Origin: Hydromicrobium sp964517765
GTDB lineage: Bacteria; Actinomycetota; Humimicrobiia; Humimicrobiales; Humimicrobiaceae
Assembly (NCBI GenBank): GCA_964517765.1
Contig: CAZFEN010000001.1
Coordinates: forward strand, 1-64,000
Direction: 5' to 3'
Length of the DNA stretch: 64,000 nt
Both the position numbers and the translations under genes were made by a program. Each line of letters starts with the position of its first letter. Within the stretch, counting starts at the first letter, position 1. Positions 1-8,577 of the stretch are shown here, piece by piece. The notes beneath the pieces are model-generated. The model was not told the origin of the DNA. It ran no database searches and saw only the letters and a list, made by a program, of their open reading frames with translations.

Positions 1-51
1 GACAACCTGCTGATTACAAATCAGCTGCTCTACCAATTGAGCTACACCGGC
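1..51 (-). tRNA. tRNA-Thr (anticodon TGT), 3' part cut by the window edge
   Basis: Read on the minus strand from position 51, the sequence begins GCCGGTGTAGCTCAATTGG. This is a normal acceptor strand followed by a D arm. A 17-base anticodon arm follows (GCTGA stem, loop TTTGTAA, TCAGC stem), so the anticodon is TGT, for threonine. The T arm and the 3' acceptor strand lie outside the window, so the gene is partial only because of the window edge. Confidence 0.93.
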
Positions 52-141
52 AAACTAATTTAGCCTCATAATTATTATCATACGATTAAATAATGTCAAG
101 GCGTAAGAATCCCGGAGTTCAAACAAAATAGAGTGATTTTA

Positions 142-1086
142 TTAAGAATCCTTTAGCTTTTCAACAGCTAATTTTATCGCTCCTTCTACAGGATTTTTTA
201 TCCGGGGCATAAAGTTAACTTTTGGGAAGCTTTCTTTTACTCTTCTCATTAGAACATTTTTAAAATGTTCTTCACATTTAAACAGACTGCCTGTAAAAAT
301 AAGATCGAAATTCTTATTCTTAAAACCCAATTTATCGGCCACTGTAATTACGGAAACAGCTGCTTCCTCCGCTTCCTTAACCAGTATATCCATACTTATT
401 CTGTCTCCCATCTGTGCGGTTACGGAAACTGTTTTTGCCAGTGCCCCAATTCTCACCTTTGAAAATGGTTCGTTATATGCCCATCTGACCAAATCCAAAA
501 CCTTTTTTAAATTCAATTCTTTTAGTATTGTTTCGGAAAGGAGAGTTTTTTTACCCCTTCCATCGTATGCCCTCATCACTGCCTTTAGGGCTTTAAGTCC
601 TACCGCGTATCCACTGCCTTCGTCCGCAAGAATATAATCCCAACCACTTGCCCTTATCTGATCACCATCTTCGTTAATGCCGAGGCAATTAGAACCTGTC
701 CCGGCTATAACTATTATTTTATTATTATTTTTACCGCCTAACTCAATCCCGATTCTGGTATCATTACAAATAATAGTTCTTTCCGGATCAAGATAACGGC
801 CAAGTTTATTATTAAATACAATTTCTTTATATGTTTTTGAGTCTTCTTCGGCATCATTACCGGCAAAACCAAAGCAAGAACTTATAAAGCGAACATCATC
901 ATGTGTTTTTAAATTATTGATGGCACTAAATACTGCCATATTGAGATTTTCTATTGCTTTACTAATTCCCACACTTTTATAACTGCTTGCACCTGAAACT
1001 ACTTCAGCAACTATTTTTCCTTTAATATCTGCGATTTGAACAGTGGTTTTTGACCCACCTCCGTCAACTCCAAGAATATATTCCAT
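142..1086 (-). CDS. BadF/BadG/BcrA/BcrD-type ATPase, N-acetylglucosamine kinase-like
   Basis: A protein of about 314 residues of the ASKHA fold. The N-terminal phosphate-1 loop is seen as GVDGGGSKT. A second glycine-rich loop is seen as VIAGTGSNCLG, and the segment DEGSGYAVG follows. This pattern is typical of N-acetylglucosamine/glucosamine kinase-like members rather than of the iron-sulfur benzoyl-CoA reductase activators, which carry cysteine ligands. It probably phosphorylates an amino sugar in the cytoplasm, but the substrate cannot be read from sequence. The reading frame is open 30 codons further upstream. I chose the ATG at 1086 because a GAGGGGAG ribosome-binding site precedes it and the family's N-terminal strand starts there. 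A hairpin with a T run lies in its leader. Confidence 0.85.
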   Translation of the reverse strand: MEYILGVDGGGSKTTVQIADIKGKIVAEVVSGASSYKSVGISKAIENLNMAVFSAINNLKTHDDVRFISSCFGFAGNDAEEDSKTYKEIVFNNKLGRYLDPERTIICNDTRIGIELGGKNNNKIIVIAGTGSNCLGINEDGDQIRASGWDYILADEGSGYAVGLKALKAVMRAYDGRGKKTLLSETILKELNLKKVLDLVRWAYNEPFSKVRIGALAKTVSVTAQMGDRISMDILVKEAEEAAVSVITVADKLGFKNKNFDLIFTGSLFKCEEHFKNVLMRRVKESFPKVNFMPRIKNPVEGAIKLAVEKLKDS

Positions 1087-1151
1087 CGTAAAAAATTCTC
1101 CCCTCGAAATGTTTATCTTACTCTCAATATTACACTTACAATCAATTTGCA

Positions 1152-1182
1152 TAAAAAAATAACTTTTGTAAGACAAAGTTAT
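1152..1182 (-). terminator. Intrinsic-terminator-like hairpin in the leader of the BadF-type kinase gene
   Basis: On the minus strand, ATAACTTT and AAAGTTAT (8 bp) enclose an 8-base loop and are followed at once by a run of seven T. It lies about 65 bases upstream of the kinase start and points the same way. No minus-strand gene lies upstream, so it could be an attenuator or could end stray antisense transcripts. I recognise no riboswitch class in the adjoining bases. Confidence 0.5.
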
Positions 1183-1476
1183 CGTAAATACAAGTTTTTT
1201 ACACTCTTATATTAAAAAGCTGACCTTAGAAAATAACAAGTGAGATATTCCCGCAAATCACAATATTAGCAAAAACTTCTAAAAGTTTGTAGTAATAATT
1301 ACTAAAATATTTTTCCCGTTAAGTCTATTTCTTCTGTATCAAAATAATCCTTCAATCACATGCCGTTTAAAATAATGTTACTTTCAAAAAAAAATAATTT
1401 AAATATAATTATAAGTAGATAACTATCTTGATTCAAAAGATTCTAAGTCTAAAAGCAGCATTCGAGGAGGCTTATT
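1183..1476. other. Intergenic region between two divergent genes
   Basis: Very AT-rich sequence separating the kinase leader from the MEMO gene. It must hold both divergent promoters, but I could not pick convincing -35/-10 pairs. The only clear element is the ribosome-binding site GAGGAGG just before 1477. No RNA gene or repeat was seen. Confidence 0.4.
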
Positions 1477-2307
1477 ATGGTATCAGCAGAAAATATCAGG
1501 GAAAGCATAGCGGCAGGTAGTTTTTATCCAGGCAATCCGGATGTGCTTCGCAGGCAAATAAACGATTTCCTTCTAAATGTAAAATCGGAAGGTATAAGAA
1601 ACATCAAATCAATCATATGCCCCCATGCCGGATATATCTATTCCGGTCAGGTCGCTGCATGCTCTTACAAACAGATAAAAGGAGAGACATTCGATAGTAT
1701 CTTTATAATAGCACCTTCTCACTCGGAATATTTTGACTTTATTTCTATTTTTAACGGAGATGCCTACAGAACACCTCTGGGTCCGGTATATGTCGATAAA
1801 GAAAGATCACGGATCCTTGCAGATGAAAACCCCCGGATAGAACTATCGAAATATGGTCATAGAAGTGAGCACAGCCTGGAGGTGCAGCTTCCTTTTCTGC
1901 AGGTTTTATTTGAAAATATAAAGATAGTGCCTATAGTAATGGGACAGCAAAACAGTCAGAATATAAAAGAACTGGGCAGCGCCATAGGAAAACTCTTTAA
2001 AAACGACAATATCCTGATTATCGCAAGTACGGATCTATCTCATTATTATCCTTATGATACCGCTTTAGTTTTGGACGGAAAAATAAAGGACCTGGTAACC
2101 AATTTTAATTCCGAAGATATTATGTCCGGTTTTCTTAATAATGATCTTGAAATGTGCGGTGGTGGACCTGTGATTTCCGCTATGATTGCCTCAAAAGATT
2201 TAGGGGCAGATTCCTCCCGGATTTTAAGTTATAAAAATTCCGGAGATGTCACAGGTGATAGAAGTGCTGTAGTTGGTTACCTCTCGGCCGTATTTTATAA
2301 AAAATGA
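1477..2307 (+). CDS. MEMO family protein (AmmeMemo system, subunit B)
   Basis: 276 residues, the usual length for the MEMO1 family (AmmeMemoRadiSam system protein B). Conserved motifs are visible in order: PHAGYIYSG near residue 48, APSHSEYF near 83, STDLSHYYPYD near 187 and CGGGPV near 228. The histidines and cysteine of these motifs form the iron-binding pocket related to class III extradiol dioxygenases. The biochemical role in bacteria is not settled. The start is the ATG preceded by GAGGAGG. The AMMECR1 gene follows 44 bases downstream, the usual partner. The third partner, a radical SAM protein, is not in the window. Confidence 0.92.
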   Translation: MVSAENIRESIAAGSFYPGNPDVLRRQINDFLLNVKSEGIRNIKSIICPHAGYIYSGQVAACSYKQIKGETFDSIFIIAPSHSEYFDFISIFNGDAYRTPLGPVYVDKERSRILADENPRIELSKYGHRSEHSLEVQLPFLQVLFENIKIVPIVMGQQNSQNIKELGSAIGKLFKNDNILIIASTDLSHYYPYDTALVLDGKIKDLVTNFNSEDIMSGFLNNDLEMCGGGPVISAMIASKDLGADSSRILSYKNSGDVTGDRSAVVGYLSAVFYKK

Positions 2308-2351
2308 ACATCTCTGGTTTTAATAATATCATTTAAAAAAGGTGAAAAAAT

Positions 2352-2924
2352 ATGGATGGCATTGAACTTACTCCCGAGCATAAAAAGACACTTTTAAAAA
2401 TAGCCCGGGAATCGATAACCAACACAATCCACTTCGGAACCGTTCCGGAATACAGAATAAACGATGCGGTATTAAACACCAGGTGCGGGGCTTTTGTAAC
2501 CCTGCACATCGGCGGTAATTTAAGAGGGTGCATAGGCAATATAACTGCTGATACCCCATTATGGGAGACTATTCGTAATATGGCCATCGAATCAGCAATG
2601 AGAGATCCGAGATTTCCATCGGTTTCCTTAAATGAGCTGGAAGACATCGATATTGAAATTTCAGTTCTTTCTCCATTAAAGAAAATAAAAAACCTGGAAG
2701 AAATAAAAGTGGGAATACACGGATTATTTATAAAAAAAGGTTTTTACCAGGGCTTGCTTCTGCCTCAGGTAGCAACGGATTATAAATGGAACAGGATTCA
2801 ATTTCTGGAACAAACCTGTTTTAAAGCCGGCTTAAATAAAGACTGCTATAAACAGATATCTACGGAGATTTATATTTTTTCTGCCATAGTATTCGGAGAA
2901 AAAGATCCGGAAAATATAATTTGA
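2352..2924 (+). CDS. AMMECR1 domain protein (AmmeMemo system, subunit A)
   Basis: 190 residues matching the AMMECR1 family. The hallmark segment LRGCIGN is near residue 58, and PLWETIRNMAIESAMRDPRF follows it. The C-terminal part with LLLPQVATDYKW is also typical. The function of the family is not established. It is found alone, fused to MEMO, or next to MEMO and a radical SAM enzyme. Here it follows MEMO on the same strand and is probably co-transcribed with it. Confidence 0.92.
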   Translation: MDGIELTPEHKKTLLKIARESITNTIHFGTVPEYRINDAVLNTRCGAFVTLHIGGNLRGCIGNITADTPLWETIRNMAIESAMRDPRFPSVSLNELEDIDIEISVLSPLKKIKNLEEIKVGIHGLFIKKGFYQGLLLPQVATDYKWNRIQFLEQTCFKAGLNKDCYKQISTEIYIFSAIVFGEKDPENII

Positions 2925-3037
2925 CATTATTCCTCAGGAAATCAAGGTAATGTAAATTTACTTATTTGATTGATTTTATAACAGTAAAATTTGACTGGCA
3001 ATGAAGATTTGAAAATTGCCGGTCCAATGAGTATAGA

Positions 3038-4783
3038 TCATCTTATGCTGCCGGCAAAGATAGAATTCAAAAGCAACGTTCTTTCCTCCGGGGTGGTGAG
3101 TCTCGGCTGGCTGAGATTTTCAAGCATTGTAGTTATAAGTATTGTATTTATATGGCGTCCTTCATAAAATATATGCTTTGCAATGATCCCCTGTTTTAAT
3201 CCTAAAATATCACGCATATTATAAAACAAATTTCCCAGTCCGTAATTGATAAAACCATCACCGGCAAGTTCTACCCCCATCGGATAATGGGATTGGCTTC
3301 CGCTTACTATATCAGCCCCGGCCTCGATAATCCTTTGAAAATCCCTGACCTGGCTTTCAGTGGGGCCATAACTTTCATTTTCCTGGTATTGAAATGTAAA
3401 AATAACAATATTTCCTGTGTCTTTCAATTCTTTGATTATGCCTTCCAACTTTGCAAAATCTTTTTCTCCTTCCGCCTCATCCCATATGTTCCACCTCGCT
3501 GCCCCCGGTGAATCTTCTCTTGCCCATTCATTTGCATTTGCCAGACCATAAGAATTGACGCCCAGAAAGGCAATTTTATTACCATTTATTTCAAAGAATA
3601 CGGGTTTATAAGAATCTTCAAGGTTTCTACCCCCGCCAAAATAAGGCCATCCCAGGCTGTCATATATATCCAGAGTGTAAAGCATCCATTCGGGTCCATA
3701 ATCATTCATATGATTTCCGGTGAGTTCTATTACATCCGTTCCGACATACTTTAGCAGTTCTATATATTCAGGGGCGCTGCACAGCAGAGGGAATCTATTT
3801 TCCGAACTGCAGCCTTCCACAAAGCATATTTCATTACTTATATGTGTTATATCCGCATCGAGCAGTACATCTACGATTTTTTCAGCAGGATAAAGGACCC
3901 CTAACTCGTCCATTCTTCTGCCAATCGTCTTTCCCCGTGCAAGTGCCGTAACACCAGTCATAATTACTGAAGCCATTTTGTCTACATCCCTGTTCGTAAT
4001 ATTAATTCCTGCAAGACTCCGGGTAATTTCATTTTCATATTCCGGATTACTGGTTCCCACATTTATTCCTAAGGTCAACCCATAACCGGCAGGATCCAGT
4101 TCCTTATCAAAAACAGACATGTTATCCAGATTTAAAACCTTATATTTTTTCTCTATGGCATCGAAAGGTATAATCGAAAAACTGTTGTCATTTTCGATAC
4201 CCGTCCGGGTCTCCGATTCGGTTACTATTTTTATATTCTCATTTGCGCTCTCACCCAGAATCACTTTTAGCGCCTCGAAAACCTTTTCGGTTAAAATGAG
4301 TTCCGTTTCAGATCCGTCTGTCGATATATAACTTAAAACTTCTTTATTTCCTGTCCAGAATTCTTTTATATCCTCAAAGGATACGTCATCAAAATTTCTG
4401 AAAAACGAGACTACCGGCACCAGTATCCAGGTTGCTGCCGAATCCTTTTGGCTGTTATCGATCTCTATCCATACATCGGAAACTTCCTTGCTTCCCACAA
4501 CTGTTATTACATCAAAAACTTTATATAATTCGTTTTTGATTTCCGTGATCATATATTCAGGAATAAGGTCGCTTGCCCATAAATTTATTTCAGTAATTTC
4601 CTCAACAGCCTGTTCTTCCTCTGCTTCTTCCTGGTCACTATCCTCCTCTGTAATTCCGGTTTCTTCAGCCTCCGTGACATCCTGGCCGGCCGATTCTGCA
4701 ATCTTGCATGAGGCGACTATAGATATAAGTATGAATATTAAAATCATCACAGACATACGGATAAATAAATTTTTATTTTTCAT
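3038..4783 (-). CDS. CapA-family lipoprotein with an N-terminal substrate-binding-protein-like domain
   Basis: 581 residues. The N-terminus is a lipoprotein signal: a hydrophobic stretch ending in a VASC lipobox near residue 26. An acidic linker rich in Glu/Asp follows. Residues about 65-240 resemble a periplasmic-binding domain of the PstS type (the segment VSFEDIKEFWTGN is characteristic). Residues about 270-560 are a CapA/PgsA metallophosphatase-like domain, with ELTGNHMNDYG, FLGVNSYG and the SGSQSHYPMGVE segment. CapA proteins are linked to poly-gamma-glutamate capsule formation, but this gene stands alone without capB or capC, so an envelope role with unknown substrate is safer. It is convergent with AMMECR1. 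Confidence 0.82.
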   Translation of the reverse strand: MKNKNLFIRMSVMILIFILISIVASCKIAESAGQDVTEAEETGITEEDSDQEEAEEEQAVEEITEINLWASDLIPEYMITEIKNELYKVFDVITVVGSKEVSDVWIEIDNSQKDSAATWILVPVVSFFRNFDDVSFEDIKEFWTGNKEVLSYISTDGSETELILTEKVFEALKVILGESANENIKIVTESETRTGIENDNSFSIIPFDAIEKKYKVLNLDNMSVFDKELDPAGYGLTLGINVGTSNPEYENEITRSLAGINITNRDVDKMASVIMTGVTALARGKTIGRRMDELGVLYPAEKIVDVLLDADITHISNEICFVEGCSSENRFPLLCSAPEYIELLKYVGTDVIELTGNHMNDYGPEWMLYTLDIYDSLGWPYFGGGRNLEDSYKPVFFEINGNKIAFLGVNSYGLANANEWAREDSPGAARWNIWDEAEGEKDFAKLEGIIKELKDTGNIVIFTFQYQENESYGPTESQVRDFQRIIEAGADIVSGSQSHYPMGVELAGDGFINYGLGNLFYNMRDILGLKQGIIAKHIFYEGRHINTILITTMLENLSQPRLTTPEERTLLLNSIFAGSIR

Positions 4784-4879
4784 TTTTTTGTAAGATTAAT
4801 TGATTTTAAATATCATTTTATATTTTTAGGGATAAAATTTAAAGTGACAAAAATACCATCATTTTTAGCCAAAAAGTGT

Positions 4880-4885
4880 TATAAT
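4880..4885 (+). promoter_or_regulatory. -10 element upstream of bactofilin
   Basis: A perfect TATAAT 60 bases before the bactofilin start. No convincing -35 hexamer was found at the right distance. A strong GGGAGGAAG ribosome-binding site lies just before the ATG at 4945. Confidence 0.5.
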
Positions 4886-4944
4886 AGCTTGCAAAAAACA
4901 TTCAGACATAGAATCTAAGCAGCAAATTCAAGGGAGGAAGAAAT

Positions 4945-5373
4945 ATGCTTTCAAGAAAAGATGTTGACGTGAAAGGCGCAAAAAATATTACTGTCATTGC
5001 CGAGGGAGTTAAAGTAGAAGGAAAGATCAACTGCCCCGGTTCGTTAAGAATCGATGGAATGGTAACAGGAGAGATCACGGCTGAAAAAGAAATCACAATC
5101 GGAAAAGAAGGGAAAGTAGAAGCCAACATCAGAACAAAAGATGCCGTAGTAGCCGGTTCATACAAAGGAGACATGATAGCATCCGGAGAAGTTGAAATCG
5201 CTCCAACCGGAAAATTTATGGGGAACCTGACCCAAAAAGATGCTCTGCTAACCATAGCCAAAGGGGGACTATTCAGAGGAGAAAGTCTTATTGGGACAAA
5301 CGCCGAAATCTTTAAACCAAAGGATGAAAAAAAGGATATTGAAGATATCTCCCTGAAAGTCAAGAAGATTTAA
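4945..5373 (+). CDS. Bactofilin-family polymer-forming cytoskeletal protein
   Basis: 142 residues. The body is a repetitive beta-helix with glycine every few residues (for example VKVEGKINCPGSLRIDGMV and later rungs), which is the bactofilin (DUF583) core. Short, poorly structured tails flank it, and the C-terminal tail is Lys/Asp/Glu rich. Bactofilins self-assemble into membrane-associated filaments that position cell-wall enzymes or other machines. The gene is apparently monocistronic, and its stop overlaps that of the convergent UPF0280 gene by four bases. Confidence 0.9.
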   Translation: MLSRKDVDVKGAKNITVIAEGVKVEGKINCPGSLRIDGMVTGEITAEKEITIGKEGKVEANIRTKDAVVAGSYKGDMIASGEVEIAPTGKFMGNLTQKDALLTIAKGGLFRGESLIGTNAEIFKPKDEKKDIEDISLKVKKI

Positions 5374-6164
5374 CTTCCTATAAGTTCGATATTTCCCCAG
5401 ACACCCAGTTTATCATCTTTTATAACCAGAATGCCCATTATATCTTTTATATTTTTATAGTCGGTTATGGTTGTATCGATATCTCCGGGAGTATTGATTT
5501 TATTTGCAATCGATGTAGCTGCCCCATCCGCGCTGATTGTCGATTTTGCCAGAACGACCACAAGATCGCTTCTACCCAGACTGAGCGAATGACCAAACAT
5601 GCCTGATGAAGAACAAATACCGCAGGGTGTATCACCGGCTTTTATTCTTAAATATATCTTATCAGCAAAATATTTATTCTTGAGATACACGCCTATATCT
5701 ATATCCCTGTCGCTTTTTATAAAAATATCACCTCCGTTTTCTATTATTAACCGCCTGCAATAACTTTCCAGACCCGAAGCAATATAATCACATACCGCAC
5801 CGGCAATAGTAGCCATCGGACCTACATTAAAAATAGCAGCTTCCCGGCACATCCTTCTTATTATAGGCGGATAGTACTCTTTTAATTTCAGGGGTATCAG
5901 ACTTTTTTCAAAAACAGGTTCTTTCTTTATACAGGATTCCAGAAGATCGTAAATTTCTTTGATTAATCTTTCAAGCCTGAAGCTTACGTCTTTATTGCAG
6001 CTGACCAGGAGATCACTATATTTATATGTAATCCTCCAATTATATCTCTCTTTATATTTAATCCGGTTTCTATATATGCTTTTATCCAGGTCAAGCTTAC
6101 CCACAAGTAATTTTTCGATACTTATCCGGTATTTATTCGATCCTATATCACTATGATAAACCAT
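5370..6164 (-). CDS. UPF0280 / COG2122 ApbE-like protein, probably in homocysteine formation
   Basis: 264 residues of the UPF0280 family, remote relatives of the flavin transferase ApbE. Conserved parts include GPMATIAGAVCDYIA (about 115-130), ENGGDIFI (about 142-149) and CGICSSSGMFGHS (about 180-192). In methanogens a COG2122 protein works with COG1900 and a NIL-ferredoxin protein to make homocysteine from aspartate semialdehyde and sulfide. Genes for the other two partners start only about 400 bases away on the opposite strand, supporting the same role here. A small membrane protein gene ends nine bases upstream and is probably co-transcribed. Confidence 0.85.
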   Translation of the reverse strand: MVYHSDIGSNKYRISIEKLLVGKLDLDKSIYRNRIKYKERYNWRITYKYSDLLVSCNKDVSFRLERLIKEIYDLLESCIKKEPVFEKSLIPLKLKEYYPPIIRRMCREAAIFNVGPMATIAGAVCDYIASGLESYCRRLIIENGGDIFIKSDRDIDIGVYLKNKYFADKIYLRIKAGDTPCGICSSSGMFGHSLSLGRSDLVVVLAKSTISADGAATSIANKINTPGDIDTTITDYKNIKDIMGILVIKDDKLGVWGNIELIGS

Positions 6165-6173
6165 GTCTTTGAC

Positions 6174-6362
6174 TTACTTCCTGCCAAAACTGCCGTAATA
6201 TAAAAAAACCAGAAAAATAATGACAAGATAAATAGCAGCTGTAACAATCAGCATGATCCAGTTGATAGAATTGAATATATACATCGTCAGAATAAGAACA
6301 GGTACCAGAAAGAAAGTTGCCACGATACTTAGAACAAGCGGATTTCTAAATCTGAGTTTCAT
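6174..6362 (-). CDS. Small two-helix membrane protein, unknown function
   Basis: 62 residues. After a short basic start (MKLRFRNP) it has two hydrophobic segments, about residues 10-31 and 34-55, then a basic tail. No family recognised. It lies nine bases upstream of the UPF0280 gene on the same strand, so the two probably share a transcript. It could be an inner-membrane accessory protein, but nothing shows a function. Confidence 0.6.
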   Translation of the reverse strand: MKLRFRNPLVLSIVATFFLVPVLILTMYIFNSINWIMLIVTAAIYLVIIFLVFLYYGSFGRK

Positions 6363-6578
6363 TATTATATGATTACCTCTCCAAAACTGTTGTTTTAAAA
6401 AATAAAAGTTCTTTTACCACTCAGGGAAATACTTTAATAACTTTTCATAGTGACTATCCTTTAAAAATTATATTATATAGACATATAAAAATCTATCCCG
6501 GGGTCAGCTGATTATTGGAAAAATATAAATATTAGAGTATCATAATCTACTAAATTAAAATCAGGAATTTAAAATAAA

Positions 6579-7745
6579 ATGTCTAAGACAATTGAAGAAA
6601 TTAATGAAAAAATAAGAAATGGAAAAGTTGTAGTATTAAATGCTGAAGAAATAATAGATTATGCAGAAAAAAAGGGTATAAAAAGAACAGCAAAAGAAGT
6701 CGACGTGGTCACTACGGCAACTTTTAGTCCCATGTGTTCTTCGGGAGCATTTTTGAATTTTGGACATTCGGATCCCCCGATAAAAATGACCAGAGTACTG
6801 CTAAATGACGTTCCTGCATATGCCGGAATAGCCGCCGTGGATGCATATATCGGGGCAACCGAACTTTCGGAAACAGAAGGGTTAAGCTACGGAGGAGCAC
6901 ATGTGATTGAAGACTTGATCTCAGGGAAACCGGTAAAACTAAGAGCAACCTCACAGGGCACAGATTGTTATCCCCGAAGAGAGATTGAGACTTATATAAC
7001 GATAGATACGATAAATCAGGCTTATCTATTCAATCCCAGAAATGCCTATCAGAATTATGCGGCAGCGACCAACTCTTCCAACAGAACCATCTATACATAT
7101 ATGGGAAAATTACTGCCAAATTTTGGCAATGTTACTTACTGCAGTGCGGGCCAGCTCAGCCCACTGCTGAACGATCCATATTACAGGACCATCGGAATAG
7201 GTACAAGAATATTTTTGGCAGGAAGTCAGGGATATGTCTCCTGGCACGGCACACAGCATAATCCGGGAAGAGAGAGATTGCCCAATGGTACACCGTGTGG
7301 TCCGGCCGGAACCCTTGCCGTTACAGGTAATTTAAAGGAAATGTCACCCGAATACCTTAAGGCATGCACTTTCCAGGGTTATGGCGTTACCATATTTATA
7401 GGTATTGGTATCCCTATTCCTGTAATCGATGAAGAGATGGTAGAATTCCTAAAAATCAAGGACGAAGATATATATACCGAGATTTTTGATTATTCCGTTC
7501 AGAGAAGAAACAGACCTTCTTATGGAAGGGTAAATTACGGCGAGCTTAGAAGCGGAAAAATAAAAATCAAAGGCAAATCCATTCAGACGGGATCGATTTC
7601 CAGTTATTTTAAGGCGCTTGAGATATCGAACGTTTTAAAGCAAGAAATAAAAAAAGGCAAGTTTTATTTGACTGACTATGTCGCTTCGCTACCTTCAGAG
7701 GAAAAATATAACACGCTTGATATACTCAGTAAGGAGGAACTCTGA
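6579..7745 (+). CDS. COG1900/DUF39 homocysteine biosynthesis protein
   Basis: 388 residues, full length for the DUF39 family. Recognisable segments are SKTIEEINEKI at the start, TTATFSPMCSSGAFLNFGHS (about 45-65, with a conserved Cys), GGAHVIEDL, GTDCYPRREIETY (about 127-139) and GTQHNPGRERLPNGTP. The methanogen homologue is needed for transfer of sulfide sulfur to aspartate semialdehyde to form homocysteine. The next gene overlaps the stop by one base (TGATG) and encodes the usual NIL-ferredoxin partner. The COG2122 partner is on the other side, divergently transcribed. The start ATG has no clear ribosome-binding site. Confidence 0.9.
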   Translation: MSKTIEEINEKIRNGKVVVLNAEEIIDYAEKKGIKRTAKEVDVVTTATFSPMCSSGAFLNFGHSDPPIKMTRVLLNDVPAYAGIAAVDAYIGATELSETEGLSYGGAHVIEDLISGKPVKLRATSQGTDCYPRREIETYITIDTINQAYLFNPRNAYQNYAAATNSSNRTIYTYMGKLLPNFGNVTYCSAGQLSPLLNDPYYRTIGIGTRIFLAGSQGYVSWHGTQHNPGRERLPNGTPCGPAGTLAVTGNLKEMSPEYLKACTFQGYGVTIFIGIGIPIPVIDEEMVEFLKIKDEDIYTEIFDYSVQRRNRPSYGRVNYGELRSGKIKIKGKSIQTGSISSYFKALEISNVLKQEIKKGKFYLTDYVASLPSEEKYNTLDILSKEEL

Positions 7746-8152
7746 TGGTAAGACGAAAGCTGGTTCTCAGTTTTCCGGAAAATATAGTTACCAGTCCAAT
7801 CACATATAAGCTGGTAAAAGAATTTAATCTGGAATTCAATATACTAAGAGCCGAAATAACCCCCGATATGGAAGGAAAAATGCTTATCGAACTCAGGGGT
7901 GATAAGGTCCTGATCGATGATGCAATCAAATATCTTACTGATACAGGTGTTTCCGTTCAGGAAGCTGCAAAGGACATAATAATAAGTAAAGACAGGTGTA
8001 TTGATTGCGGGGTCTGCACTTCTATATGTATCACTCAGGCTCTGACCCTTGACAGCAGTAGCTTCAAATTAAAATTCAACAAAGATAAATGCATCCTGTG
8101 CGAACTGTGCCTGGACTGCTGTCCCGTTTCTGCAATCAAGGTACATATTTAA
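7745..8152 (+). CDS. NIL domain plus two [4Fe-4S] ferredoxin motifs, partner of the COG1900 protein
   Basis: 135 residues. Residues about 1-75 form the NIL domain, a ligand-binding-like fold also found on methionine transporters. Residues about 80-135 carry two 4Fe-4S motifs: CIDCGVCTSIC with a later Cys-less spacer, and CILCELCLDCCP. Together with the upstream COG1900 protein it matches the methanogen pair required for homocysteine synthesis, where the ferredoxin part is thought to supply electrons for sulfur incorporation. The start overlaps the previous stop, with GGAGG lying inside the upstream gene, so the two are translationally coupled. Confidence 0.9.
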   Translation: MVRRKLVLSFPENIVTSPITYKLVKEFNLEFNILRAEITPDMEGKMLIELRGDKVLIDDAIKYLTDTGVSVQEAAKDIIISKDRCIDCGVCTSICITQALTLDSSSFKLKFNKDKCILCELCLDCCPVSAIKVHI

Positions 8153-8251
8153 ACACTACTTAAATACAAAACAGTTATCCTGCCGGTAAAGATTTAATAC
8201 TTCAAAACTACTTAATAAAGAAATAAAAATATACGCCAGGTATAGTGATAC

Positions 8252-8416
8252 TTATCCTTCATATATTTCAAATTCATCTTTTGATGCTCCGCATTCGGGA
8301 CATACCCAGTCATCAGGTAAATCCTCAAATCTTGTACCGGGTTTTATATTATTATCAGGATCGCCCTTCTCCGGGTCATAAATATAACCGCAAACCTGAC
8401 ATTCCCACTTTTCCAT
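8252..8416 (-). CDS. Rubredoxin
   Basis: A 54-residue protein. The two iron knuckles WECQVCGYIYDP and WVCPECGASKDEFE are intact, giving the four Cys ligands of a mononuclear iron centre. The length is standard. The start ATG is preceded by GGAGG on the minus strand. Rubredoxins are cytoplasmic one-electron carriers, common in anaerobes for oxygen or superoxide detoxification. No obvious redox partner such as rubrerythrin is adjacent. It converges on the homocysteine genes. Confidence 0.95.
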   Translation of the reverse strand: MEKWECQVCGYIYDPEKGDPDNNIKPGTRFEDLPDDWVCPECGASKDEFEIYEG

Positions 8417-8577
8417 TCCAATCCTCCATGGCTTTTGAATTTATTTTAATAAATACCTATTAAACCTATATATCTGGTATATAATGTATCAAACCTTTTA
8501 ATAATTTTGTAGTATAATGATATGGTAAAAATATTTTCAATACAACCAAATTAAGTAAATTAAATTAACAAACTCTT

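Noticed and set aside
2333..2647. Minus-strand frame opposite AMMECR1
   Set aside because: The AMMECR1 signature is on the plus strand, so the antisense frame is a shadow.
6480..6578. Possible SAM or other riboswitch before the COG1900 gene
   Set aside because: The short GC-containing patch CCCGGGGTCAGCTGATTATTGG recalls structured RNA, but no known aptamer pattern or terminator is visible.
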